This document shows positions 17,804 through 27,547 of a stretch of DNA of 64,000 nt, one piece after another (the stretch's first letter is position 1; each line of letters begins with the position of its first letter). Both the position numbers and the translations under genes were made by a program. Origin of the DNA: Leptospira ognonensis (lineage in GTDB: Bacteria > Spirochaetota > Leptospiria > Leptospirales > Leptospiraceae); assembly GCF_004770745.1 (NCBI RefSeq), contig NZ_RQGD01000034.1, forward strand, positions 248,001 through 312,000, given 5' to 3'. A model generated the notes under the pieces. That model searched no databases, was not told where the DNA came from, and saw nothing but the letters and a program-made list of their open reading frames with translations.

Positions 17804-19573
17804 ATGATTAAAAAAAACTTACATTCAACGTTTTCTATTCTATTATTATATTTGCATTTGGGTGCTTTCTTTTCTCTAAAGTCCCAAGAAAAAGTGCCTT
17901 ATGAGAAAAATCCTAATCGTGTTTCCTTCGTCGAGTATTCTTTTCCTTCGAGCGCACCTCGAGAATGGAATGACTACAAAATGTTACCTGAACCTAAGTT
18001 AGATGATCTAAGGCTTCGCTTTCCGAAAAAATTTCCTTCAGCGTATGTAGGACCCGATGGGGGAGAAGTATACCTTTGGAAACCTGGTCTCTACAAATGG
18101 ACTCGAGTGGATGGCTCCGTGTTTCAAGAATGGGAGAATGGCAGTTGGAAATTCCAAATTCCAGATCATATTACTATTGAAAGTTTTAGAGCTTCCTGCA
18201 ACGGCTGCGGTGCTACGTACCGCTATACTTGGAGCGATGGTACAGAAATAAATAAGACATGGGTTCCGCATAGAAAAGAATATGCTGTCTCCTTTCAAAA
18301 CGAAAAAACAACTCCTGCTTTAAATTGGCTGATTCCTGATCCAGATAAATTTTCAAAAAATCGAATCTCCATTGGCCCTTATGAATTTTATTATTCAGAT
18401 AATTGGAATTTTTATCTGCACGGACTCCGTGAATCGTTCAATGCAAATGCTTATCTGCAGGATGTTGAGCGGGAGTATGGACTTTCTAATAAAGGCCGTA
18501 TACCTGTTCTTCTCTTTGATAAGAGTAGTGATTTCGTAGCATATAACGGGCGTAATCTTCCTGGTGTTTCTTCAGAAGGAGGCTTCGGTGGTCAAGATTC
18601 CATCGTTTTGTGTTGCGGAAATACTCTCAAACAATCCACAGGCAATGCGGTTGTGGATTTAGATACGCAGATGAGAACTTATTTCGGAACTTTTTATCAC
18701 GAGGCGACGCATAATCTTCATCAGATAGAGTGCCTGTCAAAACGATCGGGTAAGGCGGGATTACCTCTCCAAAATCATGATGATCCTTGGTTTGTAGAAG
18801 GATTTGCCAATCACGTCGCTTCCACTTTTTTCCCACAAAAGCGTGCTGAAATCTACGAACAACTCGCCAAAAAAATAACAACAGGTAAAATCCCTAGAGA
18901 TTTTGATCAAATGATAAAAGCGGAATATAGTGACCTTCTTCCTTATTCCCTAGGTGCCTATTTAGTGGAATATATGCATAGGGAATATGGTAAAGAAGCG
19001 ATACAAAATTACATACACCTTAGCTGTGTTGGTAAACCTACTCGCGAGGTAGTAAAAGAGGTCACAGGGAAGGAGGCATCTCGCTTTTATTCTGATGCTG
19101 TCGCGGATTTCCAGGTAATTTATCCAAAATCGAAAAAACAAATCAATCTTTGGAAATTCGGACATCTAACGAAAATTAATCCAGTCAATCCGAAAGAATT
19201 TGAAAGATTTCAAAAAACAAGGATAAAACTTCCAAGTAGTGTTCTTCAAGTAAAATCCATAACGGAAGTTCCTGATTTAAAACAAATCTTTGAAGCAGAT
19301 ATTTCTAGTTATGCGGGGGAAGTCGAAGGTGACTTTTTTGGTTTAAATGGAGAGAGGTTTTATTTATGGAAACAAGGAAATTATAAGTGGTATGATGATG
19401 ACTATGAATTGTTCTTTAATCCAGAAAATTCCATCATTTTAAGATATAAAAGTTGGGAAATAATCAATTGGTCAAACGGACAAAAGAAAATTGTCGCCCC
19501 TGATGGAACTTCTGCCGTTTTTTGGAACGAGGAACAAAAGGCTTATTATGCGAAGGATGGTAGCCCTTTGTGA
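17804..19573 (+). CDS. Secreted gluzincin-like metalloprotease with flanking repeats
   Basis: 589-residue exported protein. A signal peptide lies at about 1-27. The centre carries HEATH (His299-His303), an HExxH zinc motif, and a candidate third ligand Glu332 in WFVEGFANH, the spacing of gluzincin (MA clan) peptidases. A beta-rich module with the pattern GEVYLWKPGLYKW (about 75-110) recurs near the C-terminus as GERFYLWKQGNYKW (about 510-545), so the catalytic part is flanked by related modules. I used the ATG at 17804; GTG codons at 17783 and 17786 are alternatives. Not recognised as a named protein; substrate unknown. Confidence 0.6.
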   Translation: MIKKNLHSTFSILLLYLHLGAFFSLKSQEKVPYEKNPNRVSFVEYSFPSSAPREWNDYKMLPEPKLDDLRLRFPKKFPSAYVGPDGGEVYLWKPGLYKWTRVDGSVFQEWENGSWKFQIPDHITIESFRASCNGCGATYRYTWSDGTEINKTWVPHRKEYAVSFQNEKTTPALNWLIPDPDKFSKNRISIGPYEFYYSDNWNFYLHGLRESFNANAYLQDVEREYGLSNKGRIPVLLFDKSSDFVAYNGRNLPGVSSEGGFGGQDSIVLCCGNTLKQSTGNAVVDLDTQMRTYFGTFYHEATHNLHQIECLSKRSGKAGLPLQNHDDPWFVEGFANHVASTFFPQKRAEIYEQLAKKITTGKIPRDFDQMIKAEYSDLLPYSLGAYLVEYMHREYGKEAIQNYIHLSCVGKPTREVVKEVTGKEASRFYSDAVADFQVIYPKSKKQINLWKFGHLTKINPVNPKEFERFQKTRIKLPSSVLQVKSITEVPDLKQIFEADISSYAGEVEGDFFGLNGERFYLWKQGNYKWYDDDYELFFNPENSIILRYKSWEIINWSNGQKKIVAPDGTSAVFWNEEQKAYYAKDGSPL

Positions 19574-19594
19574 TATTCATTCACAAAGGGAGTT
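19564..19594 (+). terminator. Hairpin terminator between convergent genes
   Basis: Stem CCCTTTGTGA / TCACAAAGGG (10 perfect pairs, 7-base loop) contains the stop codon of the protease gene and is followed by AGTTTT. The T-run is short, so it may act on both strands between this gene and trxB. Confidence 0.7.
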
Positions 19595-19598
19595 TTCA

Positions 19599-20540
19599 TC
19601 AATGACCTTCTAGCCAACGCTCTGCTTCCAGGGCCGCCATACATCCGCTACCTGCTGCAGTAATCGCTTGTCTGTAAACTCGATCCTGAACATCTCCAGC
19701 AGCGAATACTCCATCTATATTTGTTTTTGTGGTACCTGGGGTTGTGATGATGTACCCTGTATCATCTAAATTCAGTTGTGCTTTGAAAATTTCTGTATTC
19801 GGAACGTGTCCAATGGCATAAAAGAGTCCACCTACATTTAGTTCGCTGACTGATTTGTTTTGTGTATCTTCGAGTGTAAGAGACGTAAGTCCACCAGCAC
19901 CACCTTTTGCTTCTGTAACTGCCTTATTCCATAGGATTTCGATCTTTGGATGACTCATAGCTCGTTTTTGCATGATCTGAGAGGCACGAAGGGTGTCCCG
20001 TCTATGGATCAAATATACTTTGGATGCAAATTTTGTTAGGTGGTTTGCCTCTTCAATCGCAGAGTCACCTCCACCAATGACAGCTAAATCTTTGTTACGA
20101 TAGATGGGTAATGCGCCATCACAAACAGCACAAGCAGAGATGCCTCGTTGCCAATACACATCCTCACCTTTGATATGCATTCTTTTTGCTGTCGCTCCAG
20201 TGGCAATGATCACCGATTCAGCTTCGATCTGCTCGTCGTCTGACCAAAGAAGAAAGGGCCTTCTTGAAAAATCCACCTTTGTGATGGTTTGGGTATGGAT
20301 GGTCGTTCCATATTTCGCCGATTGTTCGCGGAAGAGCTGGGTCAATTTGGTGCCGTCGATTCCTTCCGGAAAACCAGGAAAGTTTTCCACTTCTGTGGTT
20401 GTCGTGAGCTGTCCACCAGCAGAAACGCCCCCTGCCATAAAGCCTTCGTACATGACCGGATTTAGATTGGCCCTTGCCGCATAGATGGCGGCTGTATGAC
20501 CCGCAGGCCCCGATCCAATGATTACTACTTTATGTGCCAT
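19599..20540 (-). CDS. trxB: Thioredoxin reductase
   Basis: NADPH-dependent flavoenzyme reducing thioredoxin. 313 residues, the size of the low-Mr bacterial enzyme. FAD-binding [16 protein letters not shown] is at the N-terminus, the redox-active disulfide CAVC is Cys137/Cys140, the NADPH motif [10 protein letters not shown] follows, and FAAGDVQD is the second FAD motif. It starts with ATG at 20540 with GGAGAAAG upstream. A promoter and a PerR-like box lie just ahead, which suggests control by peroxide. Confidence 0.95.
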   Translation of the reverse strand: MAHKVVIIGSGPAGHTAAIYAARANLNPVMYEGFMAGGVSAGGQLTTTTEVENFPGFPEGIDGTKLTQLFREQSAKYGTTIHTQTITKVDFSRRPFLLWSDDEQIEAESVIIATGATAKRMHIKGEDVYWQRGISACAVCDGALPIYRNKDLAVIGGGDSAIEEANHLTKFASKVYLIHRRDTLRASQIMQKRAMSHPKIEILWNKAVTEAKGGAGGLTSLTLEDTQNKSVSELNVGGLFYAIGHVPNTEIFKAQLNLDDTGYIITTPGTTKTNIDGVFAAGDVQDRVYRQAITAAGSGCMAALEAERWLEGH

Positions 20541-20551
20541 GACTTTCTCCG

Positions 20552-20566
20552 TTAGAATGATTCTAA
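20552..20566 (-). promoter_or_regulatory. PerR/Fur-like 7-1-7 palindrome upstream of trxB
   Basis: TTAGAAT-G-ATTCTAA is a perfect 7-1-7 inverted repeat. It differs from the Bacillus PerR box (TTATAATNATTATAA) only at one symmetric position per arm. It lies between the trxB promoter and its RBS, a typical repressor position. Confidence 0.55.
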
Positions 20567-20579
20567 AATTAGACGTAAT

Positions 20580-20608
20580 ATATTAAAATGCGATGTTATT
20601 TTTTTCAA
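20580..20608 (-). promoter_or_regulatory. Sigma-70-type promoter of trxB
   Basis: On the minus strand TTGAAA (20603-20608), a 17-base spacer and TAATAT (20580-20585). The predicted start point falls just upstream of the palindrome at 20552-20566. The -35 element overlaps the 3' end of the lipoprotein gene. Confidence 0.6.
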
Positions 20609-21114
20609 TTTTTTGCCTCACACGAGCGAATCCAAGGTGCATAATACGGATCAGAGGCGAGTGGGCTTGCTTCCAAGGTTTTCAGATAGTCTTTCTGTTT
20701 CGTGTTTCGTGTCAAACAAAGGTAGGAAGATTCAAAAAACTCCAGTATGTCTTTCGAACCTTGGAATCTGATTTCTTCTAAGATCTGCAGGGCTTCCTTC
20801 TCATATCCGGTCGTCAAATAGAGTCGAAAGAGCTCCCTTTTGACTTCAATGTCTTCTTTGTGGGCTGCAAAATACTTCTCTAGATAGAAAAGGGAAGTAG
20901 CTTGCGATTGTCTAGATTCTGCCAAAAGCAGACCCATTCGCTTCAAAACGGGCTCATAGTCAGGATTCTCACGGAGTGAGAGTTCATAATAATACAAAGC
21001 CTTAGTTTTTTCGCCCTTTTCTTCCCAAGCTTTTCCTTCATGGAAGAGTTTGATCTCTTGTCCGCCACATTGGACAGCTAACAGAAGGCTAAACGCTAAA
21101 AGGAAAAATTTCAT
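20605..21114 (-). CDS. Small lipoprotein with TPR-like helices
   Basis: 169-residue protein with a lipoprotein signal: hydrophobic LLAFSLLLAVQ followed by Cys16 (LAVQC lipobox-like). The mature part is helical and TPR-like (ALYYYELSLRENPDY, ALQILEEI). Likely anchored in a membrane facing the periplasm. Function unknown. Confidence 0.65.
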   Translation of the reverse strand: MKFFLLAFSLLLAVQCGGQEIKLFHEGKAWEEKGEKTKALYYYELSLRENPDYEPVLKRMGLLLAESRQSQATSLFYLEKYFAAHKEDIEVKRELFRLYLTTGYEKEALQILEEIRFQGSKDILEFFESSYLCLTRNTKQKDYLKTLEASPLASDPYYAPWIRSCEAKN

Positions 21115-21173
21115 TTAAAATAGGTCTCTTTATCCTTTTTTAACAAAGTGAGGCAAGGTGGCAAAAAAATAAT

Positions 21174-21222
21174 AAGTCTCTTTAGACTTTTTGTCCGACT
21201 CTTTTAGTAACATAAGAGAGTC
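21174..21222 (+). repeat. Two hairpins in the xerD leader
   Basis: AAGTCT-CTTT-AGACTT followed by TTT (21174-21192) resembles a small terminator; GACTCT (21197-21202) pairs with AGAGTC (21217-21222) just before the ATG at 21226 and would cover the RBS. Both lie in the short region between divergent genes. Confidence 0.4.
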
Positions 21223-21225
21223 ACC

Positions 21226-22134
21226 ATGGGTTCCAAATTGACAAGTTCTCAAAATCAACTACTTCAAACCTTCCAAGAATACCTTTCCGTAGAGAAAGGA
21301 CTAAGCGATAATTCTATCTACTCCTATGGTTATGATCTCAACAAGTTTGCGACTTTCCTAGAGAAGGAACACATTAACTTTTTAGAAGTTAAGACAAATG
21401 ACATCATGCGATTCCTCGAAGGTGAAAGAGAACGAAAAATTTCCGCCAAGACGCTGGCACGTGAAGTGGTCGCGATTCGACAATTTTACAAATTCCTGAG
21501 AGACGAAAAACGACTCGATTCGAATCCAACGGAGAAGATAGAAACGCCGGAAGTCGCAAGGACAATTCCTGATTATCTAACGCAAGAAGAGATCGATGAA
21601 CTTTTTAATAATATCAAAGAAGATAATTTGTATGAACTTCGTGATAAATGCATTTTTGAATTATTATACTCATCTGGTCTTAGAATCTCAGAAGCATGCA
21701 ATCTAAAAATTGGCGATGTAGATATGGATAACATGACCATCACGGTGGAAGGGAAGGGCGGACGCCAAAGGCTAGTTCCTTTTGGTGAAAAATCTCTCGA
21801 TATCCTAAAAAAATATATGCTCGAAAGCCGAACCGAAATTCTGAAAAAACGAGTTTGTGAATTTGTTTTCGTTTCTAAGAAGGGATCCTATATCAACCGT
21901 AAGTCGGTTTGGAGATTACTCAATCACTATATCAAACGCACTAAAATTAAGAAAAAAGTGACGCCGCATACTCTCAGACATTCATTTGCGACCCACCTGT
22001 TAGAAAATCATGCAGATTTAAAATCGGTTCAGGAACTTTTGGGTCATATCGATATTTCTACGACTCAGATTTATACGCATATGGCAAATAAAACTCTAAA
22101 AGAAGTTCATAAGAAATTTCATCCTAGAGGATAA
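21226..22134 (+). CDS. xerD: Tyrosine recombinase XerD/XerC
   Basis: Site-specific recombinase that resolves chromosome dimers. 302 residues with an N-terminal SAM-like core-binding domain (about 10-95) and catalytic residues Arg153 (GLRISEAC), the HTLRHSF His-x-x-Arg box, LGHIDIST and the nucleophile Tyr283 (TQIYTHM). Whether it is the XerC or XerD partner cannot be told here. It heads a gene run with an RsbW-like gene, DUF167, hslV and hslU; xerC-hslV-hslU order also occurs in Bacillus (codV-clpQ-clpY). Confidence 0.88.
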   Translation: MGSKLTSSQNQLLQTFQEYLSVEKGLSDNSIYSYGYDLNKFATFLEKEHINFLEVKTNDIMRFLEGERERKISAKTLAREVVAIRQFYKFLRDEKRLDSNPTEKIETPEVARTIPDYLTQEEIDELFNNIKEDNLYELRDKCIFELLYSSGLRISEACNLKIGDVDMDNMTITVEGKGGRQRLVPFGEKSLDILKKYMLESRTEILKKRVCEFVFVSKKGSYINRKSVWRLLNHYIKRTKIKKKVTPHTLRHSFATHLLENHADLKSVQELLGHIDISTTQIYTHMANKTLKEVHKKFHPRG

Positions 22135-22568
22135 TGTCGTCAGGCAATCCTAAAAAAACGGACTATGCAAAAATAGTCCGTCTTCAGATTCCATCTCACC
22201 CTCGTTATATTTCCATTACCAGAAACTATTTTTTCAGTTTAGCCTTAGAACATGGCTTTACTCTATATGATGCAGTGGACTTAAAAATGATTCTAGGCGA
22301 AGCAATTACCAATGTCATCAAACATGCCTATGAAGGAAAAAATGATAAACCAATATTTATGGATTTTTACTTCGAAAAAGACCGGGTGGAAATCAGAGTC
22401 AGAGACTATGGAGTCAAAACGCAACCCAAGGATTTGAAAAGTTTTGATTTAAGTGATTATAGAGAAAATGGAATCGGTATTTTTATGATCAAGAAATTGA
22501 CCGATTATTACTTTCTGGACCAATCTTTTGAAATCGGAAACCAGATGGTGATGATCAAACGAAAGTAG
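22134..22568 (+). CDS. RsbW-like anti-sigma / HATPase protein
   Basis: 144-residue protein of the GHKL ATPase fold as in RsbW/SpoIIAB-type serine kinases. The N-box is MILGEAITNVIKHAYEG (about 53-70), DYG and ENGIGIFMIKKL form the G boxes (about 95-130). In the family it binds a STAS anti-sigma antagonist and a sigma factor or other client. It starts on the last base of the xerD stop (TAATG). A STAS gene at 49804 and SpoIIE phosphatase at 30887 are possible partners. Confidence 0.85.
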   Translation: MSSGNPKKTDYAKIVRLQIPSHPRYISITRNYFFSLALEHGFTLYDAVDLKMILGEAITNVIKHAYEGKNDKPIFMDFYFEKDRVEIRVRDYGVKTQPKDLKSFDLSDYRENGIGIFMIKKLTDYYFLDQSFEIGNQMVMIKRK

Positions 22569-22582
22569 CGTAAGCACTCTTA

Positions 22583-22804
22583 ATGATTTTAAAAATAATC
22601 GCTAAACCGAACTCCAAAAATCCCGGTATTGAAAAATTATCTGAGACAGATTGGATCGTTCGATTGAAGTCACCACCTGTCGATGGTAAGGCGAATGAAG
22701 AGTTAATTGAAAGAATTGCAGAAGAATTGAGAATTGCAAAATCAAAAGTCGAATTATTAAAGGGCGAATCAGGAAAAAATAAAAAAATCCAAATTCACTT
22801 CTAA
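22583..22804 (+). CDS. DUF167 (YggU) family protein
   Basis: 73-residue protein of the DUF167/YggU family: IIAKPNSKNPGIEK at the start, RLKSPPVDGKANEELIE in the middle, and KVELLKGESGKNKKI, which is the family signature. Biochemical role unknown. Sits between the RsbW-like gene and hslV. Confidence 0.85.
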   Translation: MILKIIAKPNSKNPGIEKLSETDWIVRLKSPPVDGKANEELIERIAEELRIAKSKVELLKGESGKNKKIQIHF

Positions 22805-22861
22805 ATAGATTCCTTTTCTCATTTTCCTCGACATTCCTTCCCACTCTGTAATTTTATCCGT

Positions 22862-23395
22862 ATGGAAGCAATTCACGCAACAACGATCCTTTGTGTTAGA
22901 AAAGATGGCAAAACTGCAATCGGCGGAGATGGTCAGGTATCTATGGGCCAAACAGTGATGAAACACACGGCGAGAAAAGTCCGAAGACTTTATGGAGGTA
23001 AGGTGATTGCAGGATTTGCGGGATCAGCAGCAGATGCATTCACACTCTTTGAATTATTTGAAAAAAAATTAAATGAACACAGCGGATCTGTATCAAGAGC
23101 CGCAGTCGAACTTGCGAGAGAATGGCGTATGGATCGAATGTTGCGCCGACTTGAGGCTCTACTGATCGTTTGTGATGTCGCCGATTGTTTCTTAATTTCA
23201 GGAACAGGCGATGTGATCTCTCCAGACGACGGAGTGCTTGCGATTGGTTCGGGCGGAAACTATGCCTTAAGTGCTGCGCGTGCACTTCTCGAAAATACGG
23301 AACTCACTCCGAATGAAATTGTTACCAGAGCGATGAAAATTACAGCGGATATTTGTATTTATACAAATCATAATCTAGTGATAGAGGAATTATAA
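22862..23395 (+). CDS. hslV: HslV peptidase (ATP-dependent protease)
   Basis: Proteasome-like threonine peptidase that assembles with HslU. 177 residues; after a short propeptide the mature N-terminal Thr is in [12 protein letters not shown] (Thr7 or Thr8), followed by [14 protein letters not shown] and [15 protein letters not shown], all family hallmarks. The stop overlaps the hslU start by one base. Confidence 0.95.
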   Translation: MEAIHATTILCVRKDGKTAIGGDGQVSMGQTVMKHTARKVRRLYGGKVIAGFAGSAADAFTLFELFEKKLNEHSGSVSRAAVELAREWRMDRMLRRLEALLIVCDVADCFLISGTGDVISPDDGVLAIGSGGNYALSAARALLENTELTPNEIVTRAMKITADICIYTNHNLVIEEL

Positions 23396-24825
23396 TGAGC
23401 GAAAATTTTAAGGAAGTTTTAGCAGAAGCAGTAGGCGAAAACATAAATCCACTTACTGAGGATTTAACTCCTAGAGAGATTGTGAGTCGTCTTGATGAAT
23501 ACATAGTGGGCCAGCAAAATGCCAAAAAAGCCGTGGCAGTCGCGTTACGAAATCGAACTAGAAGGAGAAAACTTCCCGAGGAGATTCGAGAAGAAGTTTA
23601 TCCAAAAAATATTATCATGATTGGACCAACGGGTGTGGGCAAAACAGAAATTGCTCGACGTTTATCAAAGTTATGTGGTGCACCGTTTCTGAAAGTGGAG
23701 GCGACAAAATACACGGAAGTGGGATACGTCGGTCGGGATGTTGAATCGATGGTAAGAGACTTGGCGACCATATCCTTAAATCTTGTGAAAGCTGAATTTC
23801 GTGAAAAGGTCAAGGGTACCGCGAATGCAAAAGCAGAGGAAGCCATTTTAGATTTAATCCTTCCTCCGATTTTCACAAAAAAAGAAGAAGACTTAAATCC
23901 GGAAGAAAAAGAACGAAATAACAGCTATAAACAATCCAGAGAGCGTTTCCGTCAAATGTTACGCGAAGGTAAGTTGGATGAACAAGAAATTGAAATCGAC
24001 CTACCAAAGCCTTCCGCACCTTCATCCATGCCCATGTTGCAAGTTTTTGGAGCAGGCAATATGGAGGATATGGACAACCAAATTCAAAATCTTTTGGGTG
24101 ATCTCATGCCAAAAAAGCAGGGCAAGCGAAAAGTAAAGGTAAGTGAGGCTAGAAAAATTGTCGTAGATAGTGAAGCAGAAAAGCTAGTAGACAATGATAA
24201 AATCCAATCAGAGGCGGTGCGACGAGCTGAAAATATGGGCATTATCTTTTTGGATGAAATTGATAAGATAGCAGGTAAAGAAAGTCGGCAAGGTGCTGAT
24301 GTTTCTCGCGAAGGAGTACAAAGGGACTTACTTCCGATCGTGGAAGGCTCCACAGTTTCTACTAAAATTGGGCCATTAAAAACAGATCATATCCTCTTCA
24401 TAGCGGCCGGGGCTTTTCATATGTCGAAGCCTTCTGACTTAATTCCTGAATTGCAAGGTCGTTTTCCGATCCGAGTGGAATTAGAAACACTCTCAAGAGA
24501 GGATTTCGTAAAAATACTTTCAACACCAAGATCATCTCTCACCAAACAATACGAAGCACTTCTTGAAACGGAAGGTGTCATCTTAAATTTTTTAAAAGAT
24601 GGGATTGAAGAGATTGCGAGCATGGCTTTTGAAATGAATGAAAAGAATGAGAACATCGGAGCCAGAAGGCTCAATACAATCATGGAAAAATTATTGGAAG
24701 ATACGAGTTTTAATGCTCCAGATCTTTTGCCGGGTGAGAAAAATATTACGATTGGAAAAGAGTTTGTTCAAGGTAAACTCAAAGGGATCATTGAAGATAA
24801 AGATTTGAGTAGGTTTATTTTATAG
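23395..24825 (+). CDS. hslU: HslU ATPase subunit
   Basis: AAA+ unfoldase partner of HslV, 476 residues. Walker A is GPTGVGKT (77-84), Walker B is IIFLDEIDK, an insertion (I-domain) lies about 150-250, and the C-terminus ends LSRFIL, the tail that docks into HslV. ATG overlaps the hslV stop (TAATG). The 3' end overlaps the convergent pabB-pabC gene by 6 bases. Confidence 0.95.
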   Translation: MSENFKEVLAEAVGENINPLTEDLTPREIVSRLDEYIVGQQNAKKAVAVALRNRTRRRKLPEEIREEVYPKNIIMIGPTGVGKTEIARRLSKLCGAPFLKVEATKYTEVGYVGRDVESMVRDLATISLNLVKAEFREKVKGTANAKAEEAILDLILPPIFTKKEEDLNPEEKERNNSYKQSRERFRQMLREGKLDEQEIEIDLPKPSAPSSMPMLQVFGAGNMEDMDNQIQNLLGDLMPKKQGKRKVKVSEARKIVVDSEAEKLVDNDKIQSEAVRRAENMGIIFLDEIDKIAGKESRQGADVSREGVQRDLLPIVEGSTVSTKIGPLKTDHILFIAAGAFHMSKPSDLIPELQGRFPIRVELETLSREDFVKILSTPRSSLTKQYEALLETEGVILNFLKDGIEEIASMAFEMNEKNENIGARRLNTIMEKLLEDTSFNAPDLLPGEKNITIGKEFVQGKLKGIIEDKDLSRFIL

Positions 24826-26508
24826 GGGATCTAAGCTCACGCGTTCAAGACCTCTTAAGGAATTTCCGGTTAATATTTGTTCGGCATTTCTTAATTCATT
24901 TTTCTTCAAGTCTTGGATCGCGACCCATTTTTTATCAATTAATTTTTGGCGAAGTGTTCCCGGAAGCCCACCTTTTTGCAGAGATGGTGTGAACCATTTC
25001 CCACCAATGCGATAAAAAATATTTCGTAGGCAAGTCTCGCTAACATTACCAAGTTCATCGATGAGGATCACATCCTCGCTCCCTTCTTTTGAGGCGAGTT
25101 CCAGTTCCGATGTGTAAAAGTCTCGAATGGTTGTCTTATGGTATAAAAATAAATCTTCCGAGGGAAGCGTTACGTGCCCAAAAGAGAGTTTTACAGTTCT
25201 TTTTTTATTGGTCCGTGTAAAATCATAAGATTCCGCTCGAAAATCGCCCTTTCGATTTAATAAAAGTCGGATCCGTAAAAGTCCGCTTGCGACATGAGAG
25301 ATAGATTTTAATGCCTCCATTGCTTTCTCCTCTGAAAAGGGAAATCCTAGTCTCTGGCTCGAGTCTCTCATGCGAAGGAGATGGTATTTTAAAAAGCGGT
25401 AACGACCGTTAAAAAAGCGAATGGTCTCTAACAATTCAAAATCAGGAATATCGATCGAAGTGAGAAACGTTAACTTGGAAAGACATTCCTCATACTCTCT
25501 TTCAGAATTCGATAATACAGTCACTCCACTCCCAACAGAATAAGTTCCTTTCCAGTGGGCGTTCCTTTTTTGCAGCACTAAAGTTCGTATGGCTACATTT
25601 GCCTGTGATACCAAACGAGGTCCGTCTCTATGCAAGGTGAAAATAGATCCTGTGTAGATACCTCTGTTTCTTTTTTCTAGCGTATGCAAAAGCTCCATGG
25701 AGCGAATCTTAGGTGCACCTGTTACAGAACCAGAAGGAAATAAAGTGACAAAAAGATTGAAGAGGTCGTTATTCTTTAATAAAGATCCTTCAATTTCTGA
25801 AGTCATTTGCCAGACAGATTCAAAGGGCTCAGTCAGAAAAAGGGAAGGAACAACAACTGATCCGATTTCACATATTTTTCCTAAATCGTTTCGGAAAAGA
25901 TCCGTGATCATTACATTTTCAGCCCTTTCTTTTTCGGAGGCTGTTAACACCATTCCATTTTCCAAATCATCCGCATAGATTGGCTTTCTTTTTGCAGTGC
26001 CTTTCATGGGATAGGTTTTGATTTGGTTTCCATCAATTTCCCAAAATTTTTCTGGTGAGAATGATAAAATAAATTCATCTTCAACGTAAGAAAAAGTCGA
26101 ACATTTTGTTCTCTGTTTTCTCTTCAATTTTTGATACAGTAAAAAAGGATCTCCCTTTGCTTCTACATTTGCATCAAAGGTATAATTTAATTCGTAACTT
26201 TCCCCTTCTTCCAAATATTCTTTCACCAATCTCAACGATTCGGTGTATTCTGATTTAGTCTCGTTAGGGCTGCAACGAGTAACTTTTGATTCATCTAATT
26301 CTAGTAAGGTTGGATTCGTATATGATACGTTTTCTTTATGTGAGAATACAAAAATTTCGCAGAGAATGGTCTCCTTGGGTAGATCTTTTGAGATGCTATC
26401 AAAATAGGTTTGTAAAACAAATCCCATTTCGTAGCGAGCAACTCCGAATACATATTTACCTGATAATATTTCTTCTTCTACTTTTTTGAAGGTTGCTTCT
26501 ATGGCCAA
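24820..26508 (-). CDS. pabB: Fused aminodeoxychorismate synthase (PabB) and lyase (PabC)
   Basis: Bifunctional p-aminobenzoate enzyme for folate synthesis. The first part (about 1-345) is a chorismate-binding PabB domain: YPMKGTAKR carries the lysine typical of Pab[25 protein letters not shown] and GIYTGS are chorismate-binding motifs. The second part (about 350-562) is a class IV aminotransferase-like PabC domain ([27 protein letters not shown]). The first canonical start is the TTG at 26508, but the frame stays open and homologous-looking up to about 26667 (see findings), so the true N-terminus is probably about 50 residues longer. Confidence 0.88.
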   Translation of the reverse strand: MAIEATFKKVEEEILSGKYVFGVARYEMGFVLQTYFDSISKDLPKETILCEIFVFSHKENVSYTNPTLLELDESKVTRCSPNETKSEYTESLRLVKEYLEEGESYELNYTFDANVEAKGDPFLLYQKLKRKQRTKCSTFSYVEDEFILSFSPEKFWEIDGNQIKTYPMKGTAKRKPIYADDLENGMVLTASEKERAENVMITDLFRNDLGKICEIGSVVVPSLFLTEPFESVWQMTSEIEGSLLKNNDLFNLFVTLFPSGSVTGAPKIRSMELLHTLEKRNRGIYTGSIFTLHRDGPRLVSQANVAIRTLVLQKRNAHWKGTYSVGSGVTVLSNSEREYEECLSKLTFLTSIDIPDFELLETIRFFNGRYRFLKYHLLRMRDSSQRLGFPFSEEKAMEALKSISHVASGLLRIRLLLNRKGDFRAESYDFTRTNKKRTVKLSFGHVTLPSEDLFLYHKTTIRDFYTSELELASKEGSEDVILIDELGNVSETCLRNIFYRIGGKWFTPSLQKGGLPGTLRQKLIDKKWVAIQDLKKNELRNAEQILTGNSLRGLERVSLDPL

Positions 26509-26678
26509 ACGATCGGCCTCGGGTGTTTGAGTCGCTCGAATCCGAATGGTTTCAAAATCTCCGTAGTACCATTCGCTAGTGCTATAGGCGGGTGCCGTGC
26601 GAGAGTCTTCGAAAAGAAAACCACCTCTCTCTTTATAGAGAGTGAAAAAATCAGTCCACGAGTAAATCTGATTCGCGG

Positions 26679-27515
26679 CTAGAACTCCATTTTCTTCAAG
26701 GCATCTATCGGATAATTCAAATAAACGGAAGTGGCATGTTTAGAGGTTTGTATGTCAAAACATTCCAAAGGATCAAGACCTAAATTATAAAATCCTTCAT
26801 CGATCATGGCGATCCCGAATCCAGCACTTTCTTTTTCGTCTAAAAAATCGGGTCGGAAAAAATCTCCCGATTTTCCTTCGCGTGCTAGTTCCGCGTGGCG
26901 CGTTCGACTCTTCCGGATCCGAGCTAAGTCCATACCCATGATAGGAGAATCATTACGAATTCGAATGTAGAGTTCTTTTTCGCGGATTTCGATCTTAACC
27001 GAAATTTTCAGATTATAGATTTTAGTTTTCTCTCGGACAAGTTCCAAAAAGGAGATATCTTCGGTGGAGAGTGTAACTTTTTTCGATTTTTTCTTATCAG
27101 AGAGAGTAAGGATCTTTTGAACGGTTTTTTTGATTTTGTCCGGAACGATATATCTTTGCATCGCATCACGAAGCGGTTCTGTTTCTAAAATGGTGTCGAG
27201 TAGCTCTTCAGCTTCTTCTTCTGGAGTCTGGCCGCCAGATCTGAGCTTGGTTAAGAGTTCATCTTTGAAAATCACAAAACGTGCGTTTGCCTTTACTGCA
27301 TTGAGCAACGCCTCCATCACTCCGCTGAATAAATGGAAGGATGTGAGCGGATTGGCACCAATTCTTTCTAGAATTCCTTGGACTACTTCGTTGATGATAT
27401 CACGTGTGGACTTGGTGAGACCTTTCAGCTCAAAGTGAAAGGAGTCCTTTTGTAAGATGGAATCAAGATTTCGTAAAATTTCCTGACCTTTGTATTTGAT
27501 TTTGTCGTTTCCCAT
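26679..27515 (-). CDS. HATPase-fold (GHKL) protein, unknown role
   Basis: 278-residue protein with a GHKL-type ATPase pattern: N-box-like GVMEALLNAVKANAR (about 65-80), RNDSPIMGMD and ESAGFGIAMIDEG (about 190-240) as G boxes. There is a long helical, charged insertion (about 90-150). No phosphoacceptor His or receiver is present. It is probably an RsbW-like or orphan kinase/ATPase. The downstream pabB-pabC frame begins within a few bases of its stop. Confidence 0.65.
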   Translation of the reverse strand: MGNDKIKYKGQEILRNLDSILQKDSFHFELKGLTKSTRDIINEVVQGILERIGANPLTSFHLFSGVMEALLNAVKANARFVIFKDELLTKLRSGGQTPEEEAEELLDTILETEPLRDAMQRYIVPDKIKKTVQKILTLSDKKKSKKVTLSTEDISFLELVREKTKIYNLKISVKIEIREKELYIRIRNDSPIMGMDLARIRKSRTRHAELAREGKSGDFFRPDFLDEKESAGFGIAMIDEGFYNLGLDPLECFDIQTSKHATSVYLNYPIDALKKMEF

Positions 27516-27547
27516 GTGATGATTCAGAACTTTTATGTTAAAAAACT

